Shown here: piece by piece, positions 53,215-62,019 of the stretch
Layout of the letters: every line of letters begins with the position of its first letter
Position numbering within the stretch: the first letter of the stretch is position 1
Origin: Prosthecobacter algae
GTDB lineage: Bacteria; Verrucomicrobiota; Verrucomicrobiia; Verrucomicrobiales; Verrucomicrobiaceae
Direction of reading: 5' to 3'
Length of the DNA: 64,000 nucleotides
Assembly: GCF_039542385.1 (NCBI RefSeq)
Contig: NZ_BAABIA010000001.1
Location: 124,001 to 188,000 of the forward strand
Made by a program: the position numbers and the translations under genes
Notes under the pieces: generated by a model
The model's database searches: none
Seen by the model: only the letters and a program-made list of their open reading frames with translations
Told to the model about the DNA's origin: nothing

Positions 53215-54972
53215 ATGCAAAAATCTGTTCACTTCCGAGTTGATCCAAAACTCGCCCACGTTCTGGGCGAAAACTACACGTCGAGCGAAAAAGCACTGAA
53301 AGAACTCATCGACAATGCATGGGACGCCGAGGCTACCGAAATACATGTCACAGTTCCAAACATCCTCACAGATTCCCCCATCATCGTACAGGACAACGGG
53401 AGCGGCATGAAGACGGCGGAGGTCGAGTCCGAATACCTCAACATCGCCAGCCCGCGATTCAGTCGCAAAGGTGATCGCACCCCCAATCTCAACCGCACTG
53501 TCAAAGGCCGCAAAGGCATAGGCAAGTTCGCAGGACTCATCCTTGCCTGTGAGATGGAACTTATCACCCAAGCTGCCGGGAAGCGCACCAGAGTCCTCAT
53601 CTCCAAACTTGTTCTGATGGAGGCTCTTGGCGACCTAGAGAAAGTGCCCTTGCCCCTCGATGTCGCCGACTCAGATGCACCGGATGCTAAAGGAACTACT
53701 ATCACCCTGCGAAACCTCAATCCCAAGCTCTCGCACATCCAGCCCGACAAACTCAAAGAGCTACTTGCACTCGATTATGGCCGGGAACCTTCCTTCGTCA
53801 TCTTTGTGAATGGGGAAAGAGTCTTCCACCACGACATTCAGGGCGAGAAATTTCAGACGGAAATCACACTGCCTAACGGACTGATCGCCAAGGTCTCCTA
53901 CACAATCGCCAAGAACCCTCTACCAACTAGGATAGTTGGCCTGATTCTCCGTGTCGGGGGCAAAAGCATCGGTAACCCACACCTCTTTGGCCTCGAGAAT
54001 GACGAAGCTCTTTCAGACCGACTCCGTCGCCGAATCGTTGGGGAAATCAATCTCCCAGCCGACTCGCTCGAGCTAACCGCTGCCGGAGGTGATGTCATTG
54101 AAAGTGACAAGGGGTTTGAAATGCTGATGCAGATAATTCCCGCCGAATTGAAACGGAACCTCGAAGCCACACACAAGAGAGAGTTCGACCTCGCAAAAGG
54201 CAGGCTTACTCAAGCGATGAATAGGCGACTGGAAAACGTACCAGAGCACCGTCGAGCCATTGCCGAGGAACGCATCACCCGCCTCATGCAGCGGTCTTTT
54301 CAGGAGGGTGAAAAGCTGGAGCGTATCGAAGCCCTCGTCGCTCTCGTGCTCGATGCCTTGGAGATTGATGAATATTGGACTGTCTGCCAGCACGTCCACG
54401 AAGCAGAAAAAGTGGATGTATTCCACTTCGCCACCGCTCTTGAAGAATTCGGTCTATGCGACCTCGCCTTCATGGGCACACAGGCCAAGCGGCGACTGGA
54501 GTTCCTTGATGGACTCGACCGACTCGCCAACGACCCAAAGACGAGCGAGGCTCAAATGCACAAGGCACTCGCCACCAACCTCTGGGTCTTCGGTCCGGAA
54601 TATAGCCTCATGGCCAGTAACCGCCAGCTCCGCACCATCATTGAAGACTACATCGGCTCCGATGCCACCGACCGCCCGGACCTCTTCCTCGCAGGCAACG
54701 TCCTCAAACAACACCTCCTCATCGAGTTCAAGAAGCCCACACTCACAGTAGGACGCGACGCCGAGAATCAGGCCAAAAAGTACGCCGACACCCTCACTGG
54801 CAAACTTGGCATGTCCCTCGAAATCCTCATCATCGGCGGAGAGGTTGATGCCAAGCTCGTTGACGAATACACAGGCAAGAAAACCAATTTTGCCAGTTAC
54901 CGAGCCGTCATCTCAACTGCGAAGACGCAGTTGGAGCGGATGCTCAAAGAGCTTGCGTCTAACCTCAATTAA
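53215..54972 (+). CDS. GHKL ATPase fused to a PD-(D/E)XK (Shedu-like) nuclease; candidate defence protein
   Basis: A 585-residue cytoplasmic protein. Residues 1-300 are a GHKL (Hsp90/MutL/MORC-like) ATPase: N-box ALKELIDNAWDAEA (E30, N34, D37), G1 DNGSGM (60-65), and the glycine loop GRKGIGKFAG (98-107). A helical region with likely coiled coil spans 310-440. The C-terminal part (about 445-580) has LWVFGPEYSLM, D489 in RPDLFLAG, E504-x-K506 in LLIEFKKP, and Q519...Y523 in ENQAKKYAD, the arrangement of Shedu/DUF4263-type PD-(D/E)XK nucleases. It is a single gene with the VapBC-like pair downstream. A role in phage or plasmid defence is inferred; no homologue search was possible. Confidence 0.7.
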   Translation: MQKSVHFRVDPKLAHVLGENYTSSEKALKELIDNAWDAEATEIHVTVPNILTDSPIIVQDNGSGMKTAEVESEYLNIASPRFSRKGDRTPNLNRTVKGRKGIGKFAGLILACEMELITQAAGKRTRVLISKLVLMEALGDLEKVPLPLDVADSDAPDAKGTTITLRNLNPKLSHIQPDKLKELLALDYGREPSFVIFVNGERVFHHDIQGEKFQTEITLPNGLIAKVSYTIAKNPLPTRIVGLILRVGGKSIGNPHLFGLENDEALSDRLRRRIVGEINLPADSLELTAAGGDVIESDKGFEMLMQIIPAELKRNLEATHKREFDLAKGRLTQAMNRRLENVPEHRRAIAEERITRLMQRSFQEGEKLERIEALVALVLDALEIDEYWTVCQHVHEAEKVDVFHFATALEEFGLCDLAFMGTQAKRRLEFLDGLDRLANDPKTSEAQMHKALATNLWVFGPEYSLMASNRQLRTIIEDYIGSDATDRPDLFLAGNVLKQHLLIEFKKPTLTVGRDAENQAKKYADTLTGKLGMSLEILIIGGEVDAKLVDEYTGKKTNFASYRAVISTAKTQLERMLKELASNLN

Positions 54973-55136
54973 TCCCTGCAATATTTCATCGGCTTGCGCG
55001 CAACTGTGAAGGTGGACGGCGATAGTGGTGAAGTACCTGCTGCCGACTTGCCAGATGGCAAGGGTAACCACTCCTGCGGGCAACCACCCCGGTAAACGTC
55101 AGCTTGGCAGCGAGACGGGCCGTGTTACAATGCGGT

Positions 55137-55352
55137 ATGTCGTTCCAACAACTCCTCATCACTGAAGTCTCCCAGCAGCCGGAGCCGCTGCTGCGTGAAG
55201 TGTGGCATTACCTGAATTTTCTCAAATCGAAGGCGAACATGGAGCCTCATGAACAGGCGTCTGTTCGACCTGGTTTTGGTTCTGTTCCAGGAATCAAGCT
55301 GGCCGATGACTTTGAAGCGCCGCTCGAAGCTTTTGCGGATTATCGCCCATGA
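55137..55352 (+). CDS. DUF2281-type antitoxin (VapB-like)
   Basis: A 71-residue protein from ATG 55137. The helical N-terminus (LLITEVSQQPEPLLREVWHYLNFLKSKA) is followed by the DUF2281 tail pattern PGFGSVPGIKLADDFEAPLEAFADY. Such proteins neutralise PIN-domain toxins. It overlaps the PIN gene by four bases (ATGA at 55349), the normal antitoxin-first arrangement. Confidence 0.78.
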   Translation: MSFQQLLITEVSQQPEPLLREVWHYLNFLKSKANMEPHEQASVRPGFGSVPGIKLADDFEAPLEAFADYRP

Positions 55353-55735
55353 CTGCTCTTCTGGATGCTCATGCGCTGCTTTGGTTCCTGTCCGGTAGCA
55401 GCCAACTCAGTGCCAAGGCGCTGGCGTTCATTCAAGATGCGCAGAACACCCTCTTCGTGAGCCCCGCGACCTTGTGGGAGATCGGCATTAAGGATTCTTT
55501 GGGAAAACTCACTTTGCCGGAACCCTTTGAAAAGCTTTTTCCCGCGCGACTTGATGTTTCAAACATCATTACTCTTCCCATTCTGATTCCGCATCTTCAT
55601 GTTCATCGAAGGCTGCCGTTCCATCACAATGACCCTTTTGATCGCCTGATCATAGCACAGGCGTTGGCGGATGATCTCACCATTGTCTCCTGCGATTCGC
55701 AGTTTCCAGCCTATGGCGTCAAACTGCTCTGGTAA
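55349..55735 (+). CDS. PIN-domain ribonuclease toxin (VapC-like)
   Basis: A 128-residue PIN domain. The acidic active-site residues are present: D6 (LLDAHALLWFL), E44 (SPATLWEIGIKDSLGKL), D95/D98 (HHNDPFDRLIIAQA) and D116 (TIVSCDSQFPAYG). VapC toxins cleave tRNA or rRNA when the antitoxin is degraded. It pairs with the overlapping upstream gene as a type II module, possibly stabilising the neighbouring defence-like gene. Confidence 0.88.
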   Translation: MTALLDAHALLWFLSGSSQLSAKALAFIQDAQNTLFVSPATLWEIGIKDSLGKLTLPEPFEKLFPARLDVSNIITLPILIPHLHVHRRLPFHHNDPFDRLIIAQALADDLTIVSCDSQFPAYGVKLLW

Positions 55736-55768
55736 TGTGCCGCCCTTCGCGGCACCCATGCGCCCCCA

Positions 55769-57037
55769 ATGACCGACCTTCTCCAGATTGAAAAACGGTA
55801 TCTCTGGCATCCCTTCACGCCCATGCAGGCGTGGTGTGAGGATGGACATGAGCCACTGATGTTGGTGTCGGGTCAGGGCTGTTATTTGCGGGATCAGCAT
55901 GGGCGTGACTACCTGGATGGCAACAGCTCCATCTGGACGAACATTCACGGGCATAGCCACCCCACCATCCATGCTGCCATCCGGGCTCAGTTGGATCATG
56001 TCGCGCATACGTCCTTCCTCGGCTTCACGCATGAGCCTGCCATTCAGCTCGGTCAGCAACTGGTGGATCTCTTGCCCGGCAGCGCCCTGAGCCGGGTGTT
56101 TTATTCGGACAATGGCTCTACCGCCATCGAGTGTGCCATCCGCATGGCCTTGCAGTATTGGAAACAAAATGGGCAGTCGCAGCGGGATACCATCCTGGCC
56201 TTTGACCGCGCTTATCATGGCGATACCCTGGGGGCGGCCAGTGTGGGGGGCATCCCGGTCTTCAAAGGCAGCGGCAATGACTTCGGTTATCGCGTTCAGC
56301 GTGTGCCCACTTTTGAGGCTTTGGATCAACTGTCCCCCGAGGAAGTGTCGCGTCTTTCCGCCGTCATCATTGAGCCTCTCATCCAAGGCAGCGCAGGCAT
56401 GCGCCTGTGGCCTAGCGGGATGTTGAGGGCCCTCAGCGACTGGTGTCGCGAGCGCGATATCTTCCTCATCCTGGATGAAGTGATGACGGGTTTTGGTCGC
56501 ACAGGAAAGATGTTTGCCTGTCAGCATGAGGACGTGGTTCCAGACTTTCTCTGCCTGGCCAAGGGCCTTACGGGTGGCTACTTGCCGCTGGCTGCGACGA
56601 TGACCACGGAGCGTGTGTTTGAAGGGTTTCTCGGGGCCGGGCGTGCCTTTTATTACGGTCATAGTTATACCGCGAACCAACTCGGCTGTGCTGCTGCGCT
56701 GGGGAGTTTGCAAGTCTTCCGGGAAGAACAGGTCATGGAGCATCTGCCGGAAAAGATCCGCGTCTTCACGGCTCTGCTCGGTGCTCTGCGAGATATCCCC
56801 TGCGTCATGGACATTCGCCAATGTGGGCTGGTGGCGGGCATCGAGATCGGACCTTATGCACCTGAGGCCCTCATCGGCGTGAAGACCTGCCTGGAAGCCC
56901 GCCAGCATGGCCTTCTGACTCGGCCCGTGGTGGATACGCTCGTGCTCATGCCACCGCTCGCTGCGACGGAGTCCGAGCTGGAAAAAATGGTGAACGCTTT
57001 GCGCCAAGCCATCGTGACCATCGCCGCTACGGCGTAA
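55769..57037 (+). CDS. bioA: Adenosylmethionine--8-amino-7-oxononanoate aminotransferase
   Basis: A 422-residue PLP class III aminotransferase of biotin synthesis, converting KAPA to DAPA with SAM as amino donor. BioA signatures include LWHPFTPMQAW at the N-terminus, DGNSSIWTNIHGHSHP, FYSDNGSTAIECAIRMA, YHGDTLGAASVGG, LDEVMTGFGRTGKMFACQHE, the PLP-lysine in LAKGLTGGYLPLAAT, and the YYGHSYTANQLGCAAALG substrate loop. No other bio genes are in the window. It follows the PIN gene by 33 bases. Confidence 0.94.
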   Translation: MTDLLQIEKRYLWHPFTPMQAWCEDGHEPLMLVSGQGCYLRDQHGRDYLDGNSSIWTNIHGHSHPTIHAAIRAQLDHVAHTSFLGFTHEPAIQLGQQLVDLLPGSALSRVFYSDNGSTAIECAIRMALQYWKQNGQSQRDTILAFDRAYHGDTLGAASVGGIPVFKGSGNDFGYRVQRVPTFEALDQLSPEEVSRLSAVIIEPLIQGSAGMRLWPSGMLRALSDWCRERDIFLILDEVMTGFGRTGKMFACQHEDVVPDFLCLAKGLTGGYLPLAATMTTERVFEGFLGAGRAFYYGHSYTANQLGCAAALGSLQVFREEQVMEHLPEKIRVFTALLGALRDIPCVMDIRQCGLVAGIEIGPYAPEALIGVKTCLEARQHGLLTRPVVDTLVLMPPLAATESELEKMVNALRQAIVTIAATA

Positions 57038-57087
57038 ATTGGACCTCAAGGTAAAAGAATCGGTATAACCAAAAGAGTGGCGATTCA

Positions 57088-57276
57088 GGCGAGCCAAAGT
57101 AGCCAGAGCTTTAGCTCGCCAAAGCTCCACCTTCCATTCGGCTTGTTATCTCTTCTGCTTGGCGCAAAGCGAGGCTTTCTTGGGGTAGAGTTGGTTGTAG
57201 CTGCCCGCCTAGCGTGTGGGCGAAGGGTCTTGAGCATCGAGTTTCACCATCCCCACGCCCTGGCGGGCGCAGCTAC
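57088..57276. repeat. Two nested palindromic repeats between bioA and prlC
   Basis: The 245-base gap has GGCGAGC/GCTCGCC (57088-57094 with 57114-57120). A larger inverted repeat follows: GTAGCTGC-CCGCC at 57197-57209 and GGCGGGCGCAGCTAC at 57262-57276, with a two-base difference. No coding gene is seen. It is likely a dispersed repeat at a convergent gene end. Confidence 0.5.
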
Positions 57277-57282
57277 TCAAAA

Positions 57283-59397
57283 TTACGCCAAGGCCGCGCG
57301 AATCAGCAAGGCCATCGGGTCCGGATCACGGCCCATGAAATCGCGGAAGAGCTTCGCAGGGTCCTCGGAGTTGCCCTTGCTTAGCACCTTGTCACGGAAG
57401 TCACGGCCCACCTTGGGATTCAGCACCCCTTCGTTTTGGAAGCGGGTAAAGGCATCGGCATCCAATACTTCCGCCCACTTGTAGCTGTAATAGCCGGCGG
57501 CATAACCGACTGGGCTACTGAATAGGTGACCAAAACGCCGCGCCATGGAGGGCGTCTCTGTCTTCAGCGGCATGAGGTAAGGCTTCAACAACTGGCGTGA
57601 GAGCTGATCCAGATCTGCGCCTTCGTCGGTGGCGTGGTGCATGTGCAGCTCCAGGTCCAGCTTGCCAAAGGAAAGTTGGCGCACGATGTCGCTGGCGCTG
57701 CGGTAGTTCTTGGCAGCCAGCACTTTCTTGAGGAGGCGGGCAGGGATGGTCTCTCCTGTCTCATGATGACGGGCAAACAGGTCCAGGCTTTCACGCTCCC
57801 AGCAGAAGTTTTCTAGGATCTGGGAGGGTAGCTCCACAAAGTCCCAGTAAACATTCACGCCATTGAGAGAGGGGATCTCCACATTGCCTAACAATTGATG
57901 CAACAGGTGGCCGAATTCATGGAAGACGGTGCACACTTCATCATGCGTCAGCAGGGCAGGCTTGCCATCCACAGGGGGAGTCATGTTGCCGCAGATGAGG
58001 CCCAGGTGCAGGCGGCGGTCGCGCTCGCCACTCGGGGGCACGCCGCCTTTGAGATAGTTCATCCAGGCACCGCCACGCTTGGAGTCGCGCGGGTGCCAGT
58101 CTGCGTAGAAGGAGCCGATGTGGACACCCTTTTCGTTACGCACTTCGTAGAATTTCACATCCGGGTGCCACACTTCTACCGGGCCCAGTTCCCCAGGTTG
58201 GGTGCTGGCAGGGCCAGATTCCCCGGCAGGGTAGTGCACCACATCCCGACCCACGATGCGGAGGTCAAAGACCATCTCCGCCAGCCTGAACATGCCGCCT
58301 AGCACCTTATCGAGCGGGAAGTAAGGGCGCAGTTCTTCCTCATCAAAGTCGTACTCAGCCTTGCGCTGTTTTTCCGCCCAGTAGCCCACTTCCCACGGTT
58401 GCAGGAGATCGGCTGCCTGGCCCACGGCATCGGCACGGTATTCTTGAAGCTGGATCGTTTCGCGATCAAAGGCTCCCTTAACCTTAGCGTGCAGGTTCTC
58501 GATGAACTGGAGCGCCGTTTGCCCATTCTTCGCCATGCGCTGCTGCAGCACGTGGTCGGCAAAGTTCGACTTGCCCATGAGTTGGGCCTTTTCGTGACGC
58601 AGACGCAGGATCTTCCAGATGAGTTCCGTGTTGTCATGGTCACCGCCACGGCCAATGCCGGTGGAGCCTTCCCACACGGCTTTGCGCAGGCTTTCATCTT
58701 CCGCATACTCCATCACCGGGATCATGGAAGGGGCCTTGAGTGTGAGTCGATACTGCGGGGCCTCAGGGGTGCCTAGTCCCTTGGCAGCAGCCTCAGCGCG
58801 TGCGGCATCAATGGCCGATTGCGGCATGCCTTTGAGGCGATCCGCATCCGTCAGGATGAGCTCCCACTTGTTGGTGGAATCGAGCACGTTCTCAGAGTAC
58901 TTCTGGGTGGCCTGAGACAGCTCGGACTCCAGTTCTTCCAGGCGCTTCTTTTTCTCCGGTGGCAGGTTGGATCCCGCCTGGATAAAGCTTTCCATCGTCT
59001 CCTTCAGCGCCCGTTTGCGCACAGGCGGCAGGTCGCGGGCCTCTTCCGTTTTGCTGTAGGTCTCCAGCAGATCCCACAGGTGTTCATTTAGGGGGATCTT
59101 GGCGAAAAAAGAGCTCACTTCCGCCAGCATGGCATTGTGCGCTTCCCGCATGGCGGGGGAGTTGCACAGGGCATCCAGGTGCTGCACCAGGCCCCAGGCT
59201 TCATTGAGTGAGCGGGTGGACTCATCCAGCGCCAGCACGACGGTGTCGAAGTTCATCTTGCCGCGATCTTGCTCGATCAGGCGATTGATGTTCGCGTCGG
59301 CCTGCTCCAGGGCGGTTTTGATATCCGCCTGAATGCAGTTGGAATCCAGGGTGGACCAGCGGATGTGAAAGTCCTGAGTGAGGAACGGTTGAGCCAT
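57283..59397 (-). CDS. prlC: M3 family oligopeptidase (oligopeptidase A-like)
   Basis: A 704-residue cytoplasmic metallopeptidase of the M3 (thimet oligopeptidase) family; length matches PrlC. The zinc motif is in CTVFHEFGHLLHQLLG, with the downstream Glu in FVELPSQILENFCWERE. Other landmarks are LTLKAPSMIPVMEYAEDESLRKAVWEGSTGIGRGGDHDN, GSFYADWHPRDSKRGGAWM and VGYAAGYYSYKWAEVLDADAFTRF near the C-terminus. It degrades small peptides such as cleaved signal peptides. Confidence 0.93.
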   Translation of the reverse strand: MAQPFLTQDFHIRWSTLDSNCIQADIKTALEQADANINRLIEQDRGKMNFDTVVLALDESTRSLNEAWGLVQHLDALCNSPAMREAHNAMLAEVSSFFAKIPLNEHLWDLLETYSKTEEARDLPPVRKRALKETMESFIQAGSNLPPEKKKRLEELESELSQATQKYSENVLDSTNKWELILTDADRLKGMPQSAIDAARAEAAAKGLGTPEAPQYRLTLKAPSMIPVMEYAEDESLRKAVWEGSTGIGRGGDHDNTELIWKILRLRHEKAQLMGKSNFADHVLQQRMAKNGQTALQFIENLHAKVKGAFDRETIQLQEYRADAVGQAADLLQPWEVGYWAEKQRKAEYDFDEEELRPYFPLDKVLGGMFRLAEMVFDLRIVGRDVVHYPAGESGPASTQPGELGPVEVWHPDVKFYEVRNEKGVHIGSFYADWHPRDSKRGGAWMNYLKGGVPPSGERDRRLHLGLICGNMTPPVDGKPALLTHDEVCTVFHEFGHLLHQLLGNVEIPSLNGVNVYWDFVELPSQILENFCWERESLDLFARHHETGETIPARLLKKVLAAKNYRSASDIVRQLSFGKLDLELHMHHATDEGADLDQLSRQLLKPYLMPLKTETPSMARRFGHLFSSPVGYAAGYYSYKWAEVLDADAFTRFQNEGVLNPKVGRDFRDKVLSKGNSEDPAKLFRDFMGRDPDPMALLIRAALA

Positions 59398-59533
59398 AGG
59401 GGGTGGTAGGCGTAGGAGCCGCGATTATCGGCGGGGAGGCTCGGGTGGCAAGGATGAACGCGCAGGAATGAATTTTGTTAAGCTAGGGTAAAGGTCCAAG
59501 TCATCTGGAGGAGTCGGGCGTTCAAGAGGAAGT

Positions 59534-60469
59534 ATGAAACGAACGACGATTCTTCTCTGGCTGTGCGCTGGGCCTGTTTTTTCCCAAACTCCGCCTCCTG
59601 AGGCCACCGTGCGAGAGCAGGCCGGGTGGCGCATGGTGTCCTCCAATGGCATTGCCAATCACGTCATGGGGGCGTTTCCCAATGCGCACAATCCGAACGC
59701 AATTGCCCCTCAGAAATACGAGTTTCGCGTCACGTTGAAGCCCCAGGTCGCCGCCCAGCCCACCCGGGCAGAGCGAGCCTTTTTTGGCGTGGCAGTGAAT
59801 GGCGTGCCTTTTGAACCGGGCACGGCGGAGTTTTGGCAGCGCGATCCCCGCTCCGGCTGGGTGGCTGAGGCCAAAAGTGGCCAGGTGGACCTGGGGCTGG
59901 ACCAAAACGATGCCCACGTGCAGCCCAATGGGGCCTACCATTACCACGGCCTACCCACCGGGCTAATTCAAAATCTGGGCGGAGATGCGGCGGATAAAAT
60001 GCAGTTGTTAGGCTGGGCGGCCGATGGTTTTCCCATCTACTCCAGCCGTGCGCATCAAGCCCCTAAAGATGCCACCAGCCCCCTGGTGAAGATGCGCAGC
60101 AGCTACCGCCTGAAAGCGGGTGAGCGTCCCGGTGGCGATGACGGCCCCGGTGGCCCTTACGATGGTTACTACACCCAGGACTATGAGTACGTGGCAGGTT
60201 TGGGAGATCTGGATGAATGCCATGGGCGCTTCGGCGTCACGCCGGAATATCCCGCTGGCATCTACCACTACTGCATCACCGATGAGTTCCCCTACATGGG
60301 CCGCCAGTGGAAAGGCAGTCCGGACAAGAGCTTTCAAAAACAAGGTGGCGGCCCTCCCGGTGGTGGCCCGCCACGCCGGGGGCGGCGCGGTGGCCCAGGA
60401 TTTGGCCCGCCTCCTGGAATGGGGCCTCCAGGTGGCCCCAGAGGTGACGGTCCACCCCCTCGTCCCTGA
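59534..60469 (+). CDS. Secreted YHYH-domain protein with Gly/Pro/Arg-rich tail
   Basis: A 311-residue exported protein (signal MKRTTILLWLCAGPVFS). The YHYH domain motif is in PNGAYHYHGLPTGLIQNLGG, with a second His/Cys-rich part DLDECHGRFGVTPEYPAGIYHYCITDEFPYMGRQWKG. The last 45 residues are a low-complexity GGGPPRRGRRGGPGF-type tail. YHYH proteins are secreted and of unknown function, possibly metal-binding. Its stop codon abuts that of selO (convergent, no spacer). Confidence 0.82.
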   Translation: MKRTTILLWLCAGPVFSQTPPPEATVREQAGWRMVSSNGIANHVMGAFPNAHNPNAIAPQKYEFRVTLKPQVAAQPTRAERAFFGVAVNGVPFEPGTAEFWQRDPRSGWVAEAKSGQVDLGLDQNDAHVQPNGAYHYHGLPTGLIQNLGGDAADKMQLLGWAADGFPIYSSRAHQAPKDATSPLVKMRSSYRLKAGERPGGDDGPGGPYDGYYTQDYEYVAGLGDLDECHGRFGVTPEYPAGIYHYCITDEFPYMGRQWKGSPDKSFQKQGGGPPGGGPPRRGRRGGPGFGPPPGMGPPGGPRGDGPPPRP

Positions 60470-61942
60470 TTAGGTGCCGCAAAAGGTGCGGTAATCTTCC
60501 GCTGGCTGCGGTTGGCTGTATTCGGGTAAGTCCACGCGGTGATCATAAGGCGTGGCCAGCACTTGGAGCAGTCGCTGCATGACGCTGAGGTCCTCGTTTT
60601 GCATGGCGGCTGCCAGGGCCTCTTCCACCTTGTGATTGCGCGGGATAAAGGCGGGGTTGTGCGCTTGCATCAAGGTCGTCACATCAGTGGCAGATTGTGG
60701 CTGCCGAGTTAACCGCAGTTTCCATTGAGACAGCCAGTCTGAAAAAGATGCATCATTGGTTAGGTGGTTTTTCACCCCGACGGTCGCGGAGAGAGCGCGG
60801 AAGGTGTTGGTGTAGTCGGCTTCCTGCGTGTGCATCCAGCTCAGCAGGGTATCCGCCAGGGCCTTGTCTTCGGTTTCTTCATTGAACAGGCCTAGCTTCT
60901 TCCTCATGCCGGCGAGCCAGGCCTCATCGAAGCGGCTGCGGAAGCTTTCCAGCGCGGCATTGGCCAGATCAATGGCCTGCTTTTCATCGGGGTGCAGCAG
61001 GGGTAAAAGCGCCTCCGCAAGCCGGGCCAGATTCCACTGGGCGATGGGGGCCTGATTGCCATAAGCATATCGGCCATGATGATCAATGGAACTGAAGACT
61101 GCGCCGGGATCATAGGCGTCCATGAAAGCACAGGGGCCATAGTCGATCGTCTCGCCCGAGAGGGCCATGTTGTCCGTATTCATCACGCCATGGATGAAGC
61201 CCACATGCAGCCACTGGGCGATGAGGGAGGCCTGACGTCCAATGACGGCATGGAGCCAAGCTAGATAAGGCGAATCCTCACCCGCCAGCGCCGGGTCGTG
61301 CCGTGCCAAAGTGTAGTCAGCCAGGGCCTTCAGCGCGGTTTTGTCTTGATTCGCCGCAGCCCACTCAAAGGTCCCCACACGAATGTGACTGGCCGCTACC
61401 CGAGTGAGAACCGCCCCCGGCAGGGGCTGCGGGCGATACACCGCCTCCCCCGTCGTAGCCACAGCGAGGCTGCGCGTGGTGGGGATACGCAGAGCGTGCA
61501 TGGCCTCGCTGATGATGTATTCACGGAGCATCGGCCCCAGCGCAGCGCGGCCATCTCCCCGTCGCGAATAGCGGGTGGGACCGGGACCTTTAAGCTGGAT
61601 GTCGAACCGCGCCCCACTCGGCGTGATTTGCTCGCCTAACAAAATGGCGCGTCCATCTCCCAGCGTGGTGAAGTTGCCAAACTGATGCCCCGCATAGGCT
61701 TGGGCGATGGGGTGGGCCCCAGGAGGCAATTCATTGCCCGTAAAAAGTGCCGCCGCCTCCGGCCGATCCAGCAGCTCGGGTTTCAAGCCTAGCTCATGTG
61801 CCAAGGCGTGATTAAAAATGGTTAGGCGCGGTGTGGCGACTGCCGTCGGTTTAGCCAGGGAGTGAAACAGCGCGGGAAGCTGCGCATAGCTGTGTTCCAA
61901 ACGCCAGCCAGCGTCGGCGGAGGAAAGAGGGGACTCGTTCAT
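60470..61942 (-). CDS. selO: Protein adenylyltransferase SelO (YdiU family)
   Basis: Start at ATG 61942 (MNESPLSSADAGWRLEHSYAQLP), with a purine-rich AAAAGG upstream; two earlier in-frame ATGs exist. The 490-residue pseudokinase-fold enzyme transfers AMP to protein Ser/Thr/Tyr under oxidative stress. Family blocks are AYAGHQFGNFTTLGDGRAILLGE, FDIQLKGPGPTRYSRRGDGRAALGPMLREYIISEAMHAL, VGFIHGVMNTDNMALSGETIDYGPCAFMD. The chain ends in FCGT, placing a Cys where eukaryotic homologues have selenocysteine. Confidence 0.93.
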   Translation of the reverse strand: MNESPLSSADAGWRLEHSYAQLPALFHSLAKPTAVATPRLTIFNHALAHELGLKPELLDRPEAAALFTGNELPPGAHPIAQAYAGHQFGNFTTLGDGRAILLGEQITPSGARFDIQLKGPGPTRYSRRGDGRAALGPMLREYIISEAMHALRIPTTRSLAVATTGEAVYRPQPLPGAVLTRVAASHIRVGTFEWAAANQDKTALKALADYTLARHDPALAGEDSPYLAWLHAVIGRQASLIAQWLHVGFIHGVMNTDNMALSGETIDYGPCAFMDAYDPGAVFSSIDHHGRYAYGNQAPIAQWNLARLAEALLPLLHPDEKQAIDLANAALESFRSRFDEAWLAGMRKKLGLFNEETEDKALADTLLSWMHTQEADYTNTFRALSATVGVKNHLTNDASFSDWLSQWKLRLTRQPQSATDVTTLMQAHNPAFIPRNHKVEEALAAAMQNEDLSVMQRLLQVLATPYDHRVDLPEYSQPQPAEDYRTFCGT

Positions 61943-62019
61943 GAAATAAGGTTCCCTTTTCATGCACCCTGCCTTTGCCACAGCAAGCTCAGATGTGGGA
62001 GATGCGGCGATCTCTCGCC

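Noticed and set aside
55046-55066. Hairpin CTTGCC/GGCAAG downstream of the GHKL-nuclease gene as a terminator
   Set aside because: The stem is only 6 bp and there is no T tract after it.
55559-57130. Open frame of 523 codons on the minus strand
   Set aside because: Antisense to bioA and the PIN gene, both clearly real.
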